DNA from: Chloroflexota bacterium | Lineage (GTDB): Bacteria; Chloroflexota; Limnocylindria; Limnocylindrales; CSP1-4 | NCBI GenBank assembly: GCA_013698385.1 | Contig: JACCVB010000124.1 | Coordinates: 1-6,295 of the forward strand | DNA: 6,295 nt | Reading direction: 5' to 3' | Shown: one piece after another, positions 1 to 6,295 of the stretch | How positions within the stretch are numbered: the first letter of the stretch is position 1 | How the letters are laid out: every line of letters starts with the position of its first letter | Translations under genes and position numbers: made by a program | The notes under the pieces: generated by a model | What the model was told of the DNA's origin: nothing | Databases searched by the model: none | The model's input: the letters and a program-made list of their open reading frames with translations, nothing else

Positions 1-754
1 CCATCAGATCCGGCCCAACGCCGTCGGCCGCATACCATCCGGCGGTGTTGGTCGAGGCACCCAGTGGCCCGGCGGTTCGGAACTCGGGGGCGGTGACCCG
101 GATGTCCCGGCGGACGCGCAGTCGGACCCGAGCCCGCATCCGCGTCTCGATGGCGGTCCCGCACACCTCTCCGTCGCCCTGCGCGGCGTGGCCATCGCCG
201 AGGCTGAAGAGCGCCCCGGACACGGCGACCGGAAGCCACAACACGGATCCAGCCGTGAGGTGACGGGTGTCCATGTTGCCGCCAAGCTCAGTCGGGGGGA
301 TCGTGGACCGCGGCTCGCCCGCGGGTGCCAGGCCGAGTTCGCCGCAGAACGGCGCCAGCGGGATGCGGATCCCGGGCAGGAACTCGGCCACGCCTCCGGC
401 CAACCGCGTGATCCGAAGGGCGGGCTCGGGAAACTCGTCGGCGAGCAGGCCGAATCCCGGGATGCTAGCCGTCCAGCCCCACTCCCCGGGCTCGAACTCC
501 AGCAGCTCGACCTCCAGCGTGTCGCCGCGTTCCGCGCCCTCCACGAACACCGGCCCGCAGACCTGGTCGACCCGTGAGAAGTCCAGCGCAGCGAGGTCGG
601 CCACCGTGGAGGCCGCCGTGATCTGCCCGCACGACGCGTCCAGCGCGTCGAATTCGACCTCGTCGCCACTGGCCACCCGCAGGATCGGCTCAACCGCGCG
701 ATCCCAGGCCAGGTGGAATTGATCGGCGCGGACGTGAAATGCGGAACGACTCAT
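1..754 (-). CDS. Acetamidase/formamidase family protein (partial, C-terminus beyond left edge)
   Basis: Seen: an open frame of 251 residues from an ATG at 754, running off the window without a stop. Motifs in order are EWGW (residues 91-94), PPTELGGNMDTRHL (153-166) and GDGHAAQGDGEVCGTAIE (186-203). The GGNMD and GDGEVCGTAIE blocks are the hallmark of the FmdA/AmdA amidohydrolase family (Pfam Acetamidase/Formamidase), which is separate from nitrilase-type AmiE/AmiF. Known of the family: cytoplasmic hydrolysis of short carboxamides such as formamide or acetamide to the acid and ammonia. No signal peptide is seen. Members are often about 300-400 residues, so perhaps 50-150 residues are missing. 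The start is fixed by an ATGA overlap with the upstream ATPase gene (751-754) and a good Shine-Dalgarno (SD) sequence. Its place at the downstream end of a peptide-import operon suggests it acts on an amide derived from the imported compound; the true substrate cannot be read from sequence. Confidence 0.9.
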   Translation of the reverse strand, partial: MSRSAFHVRADQFHLAWDRAVEPILRVASGDEVEFDALDASCGQITAASTVADLAALDFSRVDQVCGPVFVEGAERGDTLEVELLEFEPGEWGWTASIPGFGLLADEFPEPALRITRLAGGVAEFLPGIRIPLAPFCGELGLAPAGEPRSTIPPTELGGNMDTRHLTAGSVLWLPVAVSGALFSLGDGHAAQGDGEVCGTAIETRMRARVRLRVRRDIRVTAPEFRTAGPLGASTNTAGWYAADGVGPDLM

Positions 755-1773
755 GCGGTCTCCTCTGCCTCCAGCCAACATCGACTCCGTCGCCCGTCGC
801 CAAGGGCGACGTACGGTGGTGTCGCCTCGCACCGATCGTGCCGTTCGGGGCAGCGATTCCGGAATGGGCAGCCGGGACCAGCGGCAAGGTCGACCCGAAG
901 CTCACCCTGGGCTCGCTCGCCGCCCGGACGAGCGCCCGGGATGGATGCGAGCAGCGCGCGGGTGTAGGGGTGACGCGGATCCGCGAACAGCTCGTCCACG
1001 CCACCCTCCTCGACGATCTCGCCGAGATACATCACGGCCACCCGGTCTGCGATGTGATGGACAACTGCGAGATCGTGCGCGATGAACAGATAGGCCAGCC
1101 CGTGCTCCTCCTGGAGGTCGTCGAGCAGATTGACGATCTGCGCCTGTACCGAGACATCCAGGGCGCTGACCGGCTCATCCAGGATGAGCAGCTCGGGATC
1201 GACCGCAAGGGCCCGCGCGATGCCCACCCGCTGGCGCTGTCCGCCCGACAGCTCATGCGGGTAACGTCGCGCATGCTCAGGACCCAGACCCACGTCCGCG
1301 AGCAGCGAAGCGACCCGCTTGCGCCGCTCGCCCGCGTTCGCGCCGATCCGATGGACCTGCAGGACCTCACCGATGGCCGCCCCCACGGCGATGCGCGGGT
1401 TCAGGCTGGAATAGGGGTCCTGGAACACGATCTGGATGCGCTCGCGAAGCGCTCGCAGGTCACGGCGGGAGGCGCCTCGAACGTCGATCCCGTCGAATGT
1501 CACGGACCCGGAACTCGCCTCCAACAGCCGGATGATGGCGCGACCCGTGGTCGTCTTGCCCGAGCCCGATTCTCCTACGAGCGCCAGTGTCTCGCCGCGC
1601 CGGATCGTGAGGTCCACGCCGCGAACCGCGGTGAAGTCGGATGAGGCCCGTCCGCGGAACCGGTCGGTCAATCCTCGTCGTCCCGGGTAGGTGACCACGA
1701 GGTCGCGCACGCTGAGCAGGGCATCACCCTGCGGGATCGCATCGCCTGGGACACGCACGAGCGCGGCGGTCAT
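751..1773 (-). CDS. Peptide ABC transporter ATP-binding protein, DppF/OppF type
   Basis: One of the two cytoplasmic ATPases that drive the importer, 340 residues, a normal length. Seen: Walker A GESGSGKTT (residues 67-75), Q-loop glutamine in VFQDP (Q118), signature LSGGQ (175-179), Walker B LLILDE with catalytic Glu200, D-loop SALD (203-206) and switch histidine in IAHD (H233). All catalytic elements are intact. The C-terminal oligopeptide-transporter extension begins around RHPYTRALL (267-275) and carries four cysteines, C302, C308, C315 and C332. A basic insert at about 31-48 (GRRGLTDRFRGR...) before the first core strand is typical of the DppF/OppF branch rather than DppD. The ATG at 1773 is chosen because it overlaps the stop of the hydrolase gene as ATGA. 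An in-frame start at 1989 would run deep into that gene and is unlikely. No strong SD is seen, so translation is probably coupled. Dpp and Opp cannot be told apart from this protein alone. Confidence 0.93.
   Translation of the reverse strand: MTAALVRVPGDAIPQGDALLSVRDLVVTYPGRRGLTDRFRGRASSDFTAVRGVDLTIRRGETLALVGESGSGKTTTGRAIIRLLEASSGSVTFDGIDVRGASRRDLRALRERIQIVFQDPYSSLNPRIAVGAAIGEVLQVHRIGANAGERRKRVASLLADVGLGPEHARRYPHELSGGQRQRVGIARALAVDPELLILDEPVSALDVSVQAQIVNLLDDLQEEHGLAYLFIAHDLAVVHHIADRVAVMYLGEIVEEGGVDELFADPRHPYTRALLASIPGARPGGERAQGELRVDLAAGPGCPFRNRCPERHDRCEATPPYVALGDGRRSRCWLEAEETA
759..766 (-). promoter_or_regulatory. Ribosome binding site of the acetamidase gene
   Basis: Read on the minus strand the sequence is AGAGGAGA, with AGGAG at 764-760 and five bases before the ATG at 754. 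It lies inside the last codons of the upstream ATPase gene. It supports 754 as the real start and shows that the amidase need not rely only on coupling with the gene before it. Confidence 0.65.
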
Positions 1774-2816
1774 GCTTCGCCCATGCGGCCGGTGAGCCGA
1801 CCCATGCCGGCCGAGCGTGCAAGCATGATGGGATCCCCGGCGGCGGAACCTCCGACAAGGATCGCGGCATCTCCGCCGCGGGCGGCTCGTCCCGCCTCCG
1901 CTCGCGCGAGGAAATCGCCCACGACTGCCATGTAGCGGTCCGGCTCCTCCGCGTGGGCCAGGTGGCCACTTGACTCGAAGAGGACCCATTCCGCCTGCGG
2001 CAATCGCGCCATGATCTCGGCCATCTGGTCCGGCGTCGCCTCGTCATGACGGCCGCTCGTGAGCAGGACAGGTTCCTCGATGGCACCCAGGCGCGCAAGG
2101 ACTTCCCAGCCCTTCAGCGTGCCGACGACATGGAACTCGGTCGGGCCGTTCATCGTGCGGTAGACCTGTGGGTTCCGGGCGAGCTTGGCGAAGGAGCGGG
2201 TCACGTACTCGGGGTTGGGTACGACCCGGCACAGATGGCGGTCGTAGAAGACGCCGACGGCAGCCTCGTATCCCGGGTCGTCCCAGGTGCCGGCAGCCTC
2301 GTGGCGCTCCAGCGTGGCGACGACTTCCGATGGTAGCGCCGCTCGCTGGCGCCCGGTCGCCGCGATCCACATGGGCATGCTCGCCGGCGAGCTCGCGATC
2401 GTCGCGGAGACGACGCCATCGGGTCGCGTCACCAGGTACTCCATGAGCAGCATGCCGCCCCAGCTCTGGCCCAGGATGTGGCAACGCTCCAGCCCGAGGG
2501 CGCGACGGACCGTTGCGAGCTCGCGGAGGTAGAAGTCGATCGACCAGCGCGCCGGGTCGTCCGGTTGGTCCGAATTCCCGCAGCCCTGCTGGTCGTAGAA
2601 GATCACCCGGCGGCCGGTCGCCGCGAGCGCCGCCATCGACTCGAGGTAGTCGTGGCATGCGCCAGGGCCACCGTGGAGCAGCAGGAGGGGGGATCTGCCA
2701 GACGCCCGCTCGGACGCCTCGTCGCCCACGATCCCATACCACGTCCGAAGGCCGTCCACGTCGACGTATCCCTCACGGGCGCCAAGCGCAGGATCGATCG
2801 TCCAGTCGGTACTCAT
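1770..2816 (-). CDS. Proline iminopeptidase-like alpha/beta hydrolase (peptidase S33)
   Basis: A 348-residue cytoplasmic serine hydrolase with no signal peptide. Seen: oxyanion motif HGGPG (residues 48-52), DQQGCGNSD (75-83), nucleophile elbow GQSWGG with Ser118, then Asp258 in SGRHDEATP and His285 in ESSGHLAH, which complete the catalytic triad. MNGPTEF (222-228) in the cap region resembles the motif in tricorn-interacting factor F1 and related proline iminopeptidases. In those enzymes acidic residues hold the substrate's free amino group; Glu227 and Glu259 are candidates here. Known role: removal of N-terminal residues, often proline, from short peptides. Inferred role: trimming peptides brought in by the surrounding transporter. 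The ATG at 2816 overlaps the upstream stop (2813-2816) and the TGA overlaps the next start (1770-1773). The core fold should end near residue 310, leaving an unusual tail of roughly 38 residues rich in Gly, Ala and Met. Some S33 relatives cleave esters or epoxides, so peptidase activity is likely but not certain. Confidence 0.85.
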   Translation of the reverse strand: MSTDWTIDPALGAREGYVDVDGLRTWYGIVGDEASERASGRSPLLLLHGGPGACHDYLESMAALAATGRRVIFYDQQGCGNSDQPDDPARWSIDFYLRELATVRRALGLERCHILGQSWGGMLLMEYLVTRPDGVVSATIASSPASMPMWIAATGRQRAALPSEVVATLERHEAAGTWDDPGYEAAVGVFYDRHLCRVVPNPEYVTRSFAKLARNPQVYRTMNGPTEFHVVGTLKGWEVLARLGAIEEPVLLTSGRHDEATPDQMAEIMARLPQAEWVLFESSGHLAHAEEPDRYMAVVGDFLARAEAGRAARGGDAAILVGGSAAGDPIMLARSAGMGRLTGRMGEA

Positions 2817-3868
2817 CCAGGCGCCTCTCCTTCCCACGTCAATGGCAGGCCCGCCGCGAGTTCGGCGCTCCGGTGACAGGCCGCCGTTCGATCTACGCCA
2901 ACGGGCAGGAGTCGGGGCCGCTCGATCCGACAACGGTCCAGGGCGACCGGGCAGCGCGGTGCGAAGACACATCCATCCGGTAGCCCGGCCGGGTCAGGCG
3001 GACTGCCCGGGATCTGCGGAAGGCGCCGCCGCCGCTCCGTGATGCTGGGGATGGAAGCCGCCAGACCGGCCGTGTACGGATGGCGTGGCGTGACAAAGAG
3101 GTCACCGACCGGCGCCGTCTCGGCGACCCGCCCGGCATAGAGCACGACCGCGCGCTCGCACAGTTCGCGGACCACGCCGAGGTCGTGGGTGATGAGCAAC
3201 AGGGCCATCCCGCGTTCCTGCACGAGATCGCGCAGCAGCTCAAGGATCTGGGCCTGGATCGTGACGTCGAGCGCGGTGGTCGGCTCATCCGCGATGAGGA
3301 GTTTGGGCTCGCAGGCGAGGGCCATCGCGATCATGACCCGCTGGCGCATGCCGCCGGAGAGCTGGTGCGGGTAGGCGTCGATGACCTTGTCAGGTTCGCC
3401 GAGGCCCACCTGCCCGAAGAGATCACGTACCCGCCCGCGGGCGATGCCCCGGCTCAGGCCGAAGTGGAATCGAAGCGCCTCGGCCACCTGATCCCCCGCC
3501 GAGTAGAGCGGATCAAGCGCGGTCATCGGGTCCTGGAAGATCATCGCCACCTGTTCGCCGCGGATCCTCCGATACGACTTCTCGGGGAGGCCCACCAGCT
3601 CGTTGCCGTCCAGCCGGATGGTGCCCCGGATGGTGCTCGTGCGGCGCGGCAGGAGGCCCATGACGGCGCGACTCGTGACGCTCTTGCCGGATCCAGATTC
3701 GCCCACCAGGCCCACCATCTCGCCGGCCCGGACCTCGAGATCGACGCCGTTCACCGCGCGCACGGGCCCAGCCGACGTCCGGAACTCCACGCTCAGGTCG
3801 CGGATCTCCAGCAGTGGTGAACCGGTCAGCACGGGCCGCGCCCGCTCCCGGCCCGCCAGCGTCGTCAC
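2813..3868 (-). CDS. Peptide ABC transporter ATP-binding protein, DppD/OppD type
   Basis: The second ATPase of the importer, 351 residues when read from a GTG at 3868. Seen: Walker A GESGSGKS (residues 56-63), Q-loop Q112 in IFQDP, signature LSGGM (170-174) with Met in place of the usual Gln (common in the DppD branch), Walker B LLIADE with Glu195, and switch His228 in THDLG. RHPYTAGL (262-269) opens the C-terminal oligopeptide domain, which carries C300, C306, C313 and C331. The nucleotide site looks complete, so with the DppF-type protein it should form a two-site heterodimer. The start was chosen because no ATG fits near the N-terminus. The GTG lies one base after the DppC stop, with GGGAG seven bases upstream. 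A longer frame to an ATG at 4168 overlaps the permease gene by about 300 bases and is rejected. A GTG at codon 13 is a less likely alternative. Confidence 0.93.
   Translation of the reverse strand: MTTLAGRERARPVLTGSPLLEIRDLSVEFRTSAGPVRAVNGVDLEVRAGEMVGLVGESGSGKSVTSRAVMGLLPRRTSTIRGTIRLDGNELVGLPEKSYRRIRGEQVAMIFQDPMTALDPLYSAGDQVAEALRFHFGLSRGIARGRVRDLFGQVGLGEPDKVIDAYPHQLSGGMRQRVMIAMALACEPKLLIADEPTTALDVTIQAQILELLRDLVQERGMALLLITHDLGVVRELCERAVVLYAGRVAETAPVGDLFVTPRHPYTAGLAASIPSITERRRRLPQIPGSPPDPAGLPDGCVFAPRCPVALDRCRIERPRLLPVGVDRTAACHRSAELAAGLPLTWEGEAPG
2824..2832 (-). promoter_or_regulatory. Ribosome binding site of the S33 hydrolase gene
   Basis: The minus strand reads AAGGAGAGG. AAGGAG (2832-2827) lies 10 bases and GGAGAGG (2830-2824) seven bases before the ATG at 2816. 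It sits within the end of the DppD-type gene and decides the start against in-frame upstream candidates such as the one at 2972. Confidence 0.6.
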
Positions 3869-3869
3869 C

Positions 3870-4745
3870 TCAGCGCTCCCGTTCGCGCGGGTCGAGCTGC
3901 GACCGAAGTCCATCGCCAACGAGGTTGAAGCTGACCACCGCGAGCATGATCGCGAACCCGGCCGAGATCGCCGGCCACGCGTTCTGGAGGAGGTACGCCC
4001 GACCATCGGACAGCATGGAGCCCCAATCCGGATCCGGCGGCTGCTGACCGAGGCCGAGAAAGCTGAGCGCGGCGATGTCCAGGATCGCATAGGCCAGGTC
4101 GATCGTCGACTGGACGACGACAGCCGCAACGAGGTTGGGCAGGATATGGCGGAACAGGATGCGACCATCCGAGAACCCCAGCGCGCGACCGGCGTCCACG
4201 TAGGCCAGTGAGCGCTGGACCAGGGTCACGCTGCGGATCAAGCGAGCCATGGCCGGGACGTAGATGACGCCGAGGGCGACCACCACCGTGCCAAGCCCCC
4301 GCCCGAACGTGGCGACGACGAGGATCGCAAGCAGCAGGGCGGGGAAGGCCAGCAGGGCGTCAAGCACGCGCATGATCACGGCCTCGACCCGCCCGCCGTA
4401 GTAGCCCGCGAACAGGCCGAGCGGGATCCCGATCAGTCCGCTGATGATCACCACGACGAACGCGCCGAGCAGGGTCGGCTGGGCGCCGTAGACGAGTCGG
4501 GCCCAGACATCCCGACCGAGCTTGTTCGTGCCCAGGAGGTGTTCTCCGCTCGGGAACTGCAGTGAGGCGGACAGGTCCTGCGCGTTCGGTTGGATGCCCG
4601 TGAGGAGTGCTGGGGCCACGGTCGCGAGGATGATCGGCAGGAGGATCACGAGGCCCGCGATGGCCGCCCGGTTCTTCGCCAGCGGCGACCGACGGGCGCC
4701 CGACAGGAAGCCCGTGCGCGGGGCGCGGACGACGTTCGCTGTCAT
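3870..4745 (-). CDS. Peptide ABC transporter permease, DppC/OppC type
   Basis: An inner-membrane subunit of 291 residues, normal for the family. Seen: a short cytoplasmic N-terminus with basic residues, then hydrophobic segments at about residues 28-48, 91-117, 128-148, 150-169, 203-227 and 260-280, giving six membrane spans. Between spans 1 and 2 is LGTNKLGRDVWARLVYG (71-87), a DppC/OppC hallmark (LGTDxLGRD in many members). The cytoplasmic EAA loop DAGRALGFSDGRILFRHILP (184-203) is where an ATPase docks. The ATG at 4745 overlaps the DppB-type stop as ATGA (4742-4745). No good SD is seen upstream, so it probably depends on coupled translation. It should pair with the DppB-type protein to form the substrate channel. 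No frameshift or missing motif is apparent. Confidence 0.94.
   Translation of the reverse strand: MTANVVRAPRTGFLSGARRSPLAKNRAAIAGLVILLPIILATVAPALLTGIQPNAQDLSASLQFPSGEHLLGTNKLGRDVWARLVYGAQPTLLGAFVVVIISGLIGIPLGLFAGYYGGRVEAVIMRVLDALLAFPALLLAILVVATFGRGLGTVVVALGVIYVPAMARLIRSVTLVQRSLAYVDAGRALGFSDGRILFRHILPNLVAAVVVQSTIDLAYAILDIAALSFLGLGQQPPDPDWGSMLSDGRAYLLQNAWPAISAGFAIMLAVVSFNLVGDGLRSQLDPRERER
3876..3880 (-). promoter_or_regulatory. Ribosome binding site supporting the GTG start of the DppD-type gene
   Basis: GGGAG on the minus strand, seven bases before GTG 3868-3866. It lies in the last codons of the DppC-type permease gene and is the main support for this non-ATG start. Confidence 0.6.
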
Positions 4746-5680
4746 CGGTATCGGATCCGAGGGTCGATCACGCCGTAGAACAGGTCCGTGGCCAGGTTCA
4801 ACAGGCTGAATGCCACGGTCAGCAGGAGGACCGTGGCCTGGATCACGGGGTAGTCCCGATTCTGGATCGCATCCGTGATCAGGCTGCCAAGGCCGCCCAA
4901 GCCCAGCGTGGTCTCCACCAGCACGCTGCCCACCAGCAGGAAGCCGACCTGCAGCGAGGTCACCGTGACCACCGGGATGAGCGCGTTCCGCAGGGCATGC
5001 TTGACCAGGATCGTCTGCTCCGGGAGGCCCTTGGCGCGCGCCGCCTCGATGTAGTCGGAGCTGAGGGCCTCGAGCATCGCCGACCGCGTCATCCGCGATG
5101 TGAGGGCGATCGTCCCCAGGGCGAGGGCTACCGCCGGCAGGATGAGGTGGTGGATCCGACTCAGCGGATCGTCACCGGACCCGAAGGCTGGCAGCCAGCC
5201 AAGGCCGACTGCGAACACGAGAACGCCGATGATCGCCGTGAAGTAGACCGGCGAACTGAGGCCGATGAGGGCGAGCAGGCTGCCCGCATAGTCGATGACG
5301 GAATTCCGGCGGTGGGCCTGGATCACCCCGAGCGGGATGGCGACGGCCACCGCGATGAGCATGGACAGGCCGATCAGTTGCAGCGTCAGGGGCAATCGCT
5401 CAGAGATGAGCGAGACCACGTCCTGGCGAAGTCGATAGCTCTCCCCGAGATCGCCCTGAAGCGCGCGGCCCAGCCAGGCGACGTACTGGCTGAACGGATC
5501 CCCGATCAACCCGAACTGCTGGCGGAGCACCTCGGCCGTCGCCGGATCCACCTTCTTCCCGCCGAGGACGATCAGGACCGGATCGCCCGGGGCGAGTCGG
5601 ACCAGGCCGAACGTGACGAACGAGACGAAGAGGAGCACGGGGACGAGCGCGATCAGTCGCCGCAGCGTATACGCGACCAT
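4742..5680 (-). CDS. Peptide ABC transporter permease, DppB/OppB type
   Basis: An inner-membrane channel subunit of 312 residues, typical for DppB. Seen: the standard opening MVAYTLRRL, a first span at about residues 9-29, then a long periplasmic loop with APGDP (30-34) and GDLGESYRLRQDV (76-88). Further spans lie at about 98-120, 131-158, 174-194, 236-260 and 281-305. The EAA loop IEAARAKGLPEQTILVKHAL (211-230), followed by RNALIP, is the ATPase contact. The C-terminus ends in DPRIRYR, also typical. The gene follows the solute-binding protein gene after 31 bases and overlaps the DppC-type gene by four. The start at 5680 has only a weak GGGA-like SD (CTGGGACTAG just before the ATG), but the N-terminal match to the family makes it secure. 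Substrate specificity rests mainly with the receptor, so dipeptide, oligopeptide or another small solute cannot be separated here. Confidence 0.94.
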   Translation of the reverse strand: MVAYTLRRLIALVPVLLFVSFVTFGLVRLAPGDPVLIVLGGKKVDPATAEVLRQQFGLIGDPFSQYVAWLGRALQGDLGESYRLRQDVVSLISERLPLTLQLIGLSMLIAVAVAIPLGVIQAHRRNSVIDYAGSLLALIGLSSPVYFTAIIGVLVFAVGLGWLPAFGSGDDPLSRIHHLILPAVALALGTIALTSRMTRSAMLEALSSDYIEAARAKGLPEQTILVKHALRNALIPVVTVTSLQVGFLLVGSVLVETTLGLGGLGSLITDAIQNRDYPVIQATVLLLTVAFSLLNLATDLFYGVIDPRIRYR

Positions 5681-5711
5681 CTAGTCCCAGGTTCGGAGCA
5701 GCGCGACGGGC
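5681..5711 (-). other. Short intergenic gap between receptor and permease genes
   Basis: These 31 bases form the longest noncoding stretch in the window. I see no hairpin followed by a T-run and no clear promoter, so the receptor and permease genes are probably co-transcribed. In related operons the receptor is often made in excess through a stem-loop in this gap; no such structure is obvious here. Confidence 0.5.
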
Positions 5712-6295
5712 CTACTTGACGTACATGTCCTTGAACAGCGAGCCCCAGTACCACAGGGACGAGACGGAGTAGCCGGCGAGCCGCTTGTTGACCGCAAGCG
5801 GCCACCCGGGGTAAGCCGTCACGATCACCGGCGCGTCTTCGGCGATGAGCTTCTGCGCTTCGATCAGCAGCTTGGCTCGCTCCGCCTTGTCCACCAGCGT
5901 GTTCTGCTTCGCGAGCAACGCATCGACCTTCGGGTTCGTATACGCGGAGGAGTTCGCCCCGCCCGCCGCGATGTTCTCCGAGGCGAAGTTCGGGCGAAGG
6001 TTCCCGGAAGGATCGGGGAAGTCGGAGCCCCAGCTTGCCACCAGGATGTCGTAGTCGTCGTGCTTGCCGAACTGGAGGGCGACGTTCTCCTGGTAGGTCA
6101 CCTTTCGCGCCTTGATCGTGATCCCGAGCTTGGACATCGCGTCGATGAATGCCTCCGCGGCGCCCTTGATCGACGGCGTGGAGTCGTAGTAGGCGATCTC
6201 CGTGCCGTTCAACTTGTCGGCCACGCCGGACTCGTCCAGCAGCTGCTTGGCCTTCACGAGGTCCACGTCGTAGGTCGGAAGCTGATCCCAGGCCG
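5712..6295 (-). CDS. Extracellular solute-binding protein family 5, C-terminal part (gene cut by right edge)
   Basis: The last 193 residues of the importer's receptor; the frame is open to the window edge. Seen: AWDQLPTYDVDLVKAKQLLD at the start matches the family pattern of a Tyr-Asp turn followed by a helix ending in LLxEAG. ASWGSDFPDPSGNL (residues 87-100) matches the WxxDxPDP block of SBP_bac_5 proteins. SSAYTNPKVDALL (115-127) and the closing AEDAPVIVTAYPGWPLAV (141-158) also fit. Full-length members have about 500-600 residues, so the signal peptide or lipobox and most of the ligand pocket lie outside. It would act outside the membrane, binding peptides or similar solutes and delivering them to the permeases. 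A GTG codon at 6266 is internal and is not the start. The TAG stop at 5714-5712 is followed by 31 noncoding bases. This is the first visible gene of the operon, and the promoter is presumably upstream of it. Confidence 0.92.
   Translation of the reverse strand, partial: AWDQLPTYDVDLVKAKQLLDESGVADKLNGTEIAYYDSTPSIKGAAEAFIDAMSKLGITIKARKVTYQENVALQFGKHDDYDILVASWGSDFPDPSGNLRPNFASENIAAGGANSSAYTNPKVDALLAKQNTLVDKAERAKLLIEAQKLIAEDAPVIVTAYPGWPLAVNKRLAGYSVSSLWYWGSLFKDMYVK

Noticed and set aside
430..540. Possible frameshift in the acetamidase gene
   Set aside because: Careful re-reading of the GGGG run near 480 gives an unbroken frame through EWGWTASIPGFG, so no frameshift is needed.
4..693. A 229-codon minus-strand frame rich in Ser, Arg and Pro
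   Set aside because: It overlaps the acetamidase gene in another frame. The neighbouring frame carries the family motifs (GGNMD, GDGEVCGTAIE), while this one has low-complexity composition.
739..1644. A 301-codon open frame on the plus strand
   Set aside because: It lies opposite the DppF-type gene, whose Walker A, signature and Walker B motifs are intact. The plus-strand translation shows no recognisable domain. GC-rich genes commonly leave long open frames on the opposite strand.
3080..3820. A 246-codon plus-strand open frame
   Set aside because: It is the antisense shadow of the DppD-type ATPase, with no domain of its own.
2813..4168. Longer version of the DppD-type gene with an ATG at 4168
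   Set aside because: The extra 100 residues fall wholly within the permease gene, look like out-of-frame sequence and precede the normal ATPase start. The GTG at 3868 with its SD explains the gene better.
5681..5711. Possible terminator or attenuator between receptor and permease genes
   Set aside because: No stable stem followed by a T-run could be found in the 31 bases.
4997..5719. A 240-codon plus-strand open frame rich in Arg, Asp and Glu
   Set aside because: It is antisense to the DppB-type permease. Its biased, highly charged make-up is what the complement of hydrophobic GC-rich codons gives.

Overview
The window is a single strand-asymmetric block from a GC-rich bacterium. Every gene I can support is on the minus strand, so transcription runs from high to low coordinates. 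It holds five complete genes and two genes cut by the window edges, packed almost without gaps. No RNA gene, insertion sequence, CRISPR array or terminator is visible. The taxon cannot be fixed from this sequence. The GC-rich coding and single-direction nutrient-uptake operon would suit Chloroflexota or Actinomycetota, but that is a low-confidence guess.

Layout in transcription order: (1) 6295-5712, the C-terminal part of a family 5 extracellular solute-binding protein, the peptide receptor. (2) 5680-4742, DppB/OppB-type permease. (3) 4745-3870, DppC/OppC-type permease. (4) 3868-2813, DppD/OppD-type ATPase, started by GTG. (5) 2816-1770, a serine alpha/beta hydrolase of the proline iminopeptidase (peptidase S33) type. 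(6) 1773-751, DppF/OppF-type ATPase. (7) 754-1, the N-terminal 251 residues of an acetamidase/formamidase family enzyme. Four junctions are ATGA overlaps (stop and start share four bases), one has a single base between genes, and only the receptor-permease gap (31 bases) is longer. This is almost certainly one transcript whose promoter lies upstream of the receptor gene, outside the window.

The genes form an ABC peptide importer plus two cytoplasmic hydrolases. The receptor would capture a peptide or peptide-like compound, the two permeases and two ATPases would import it, and the S33 enzyme would remove an N-terminal residue (often proline). The acetamidase/formamidase would hydrolyse a small carboxamide to acid and ammonia. 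The most interesting point is that the aminopeptidase gene sits between the two ATPase genes and is joined to both by overlaps, while the amidase follows directly. This suggests a dedicated import-and-degrade unit, perhaps for prolyl or amide-containing compounds. The individual families are all known. I see no clearly new protein family or mobile system here.
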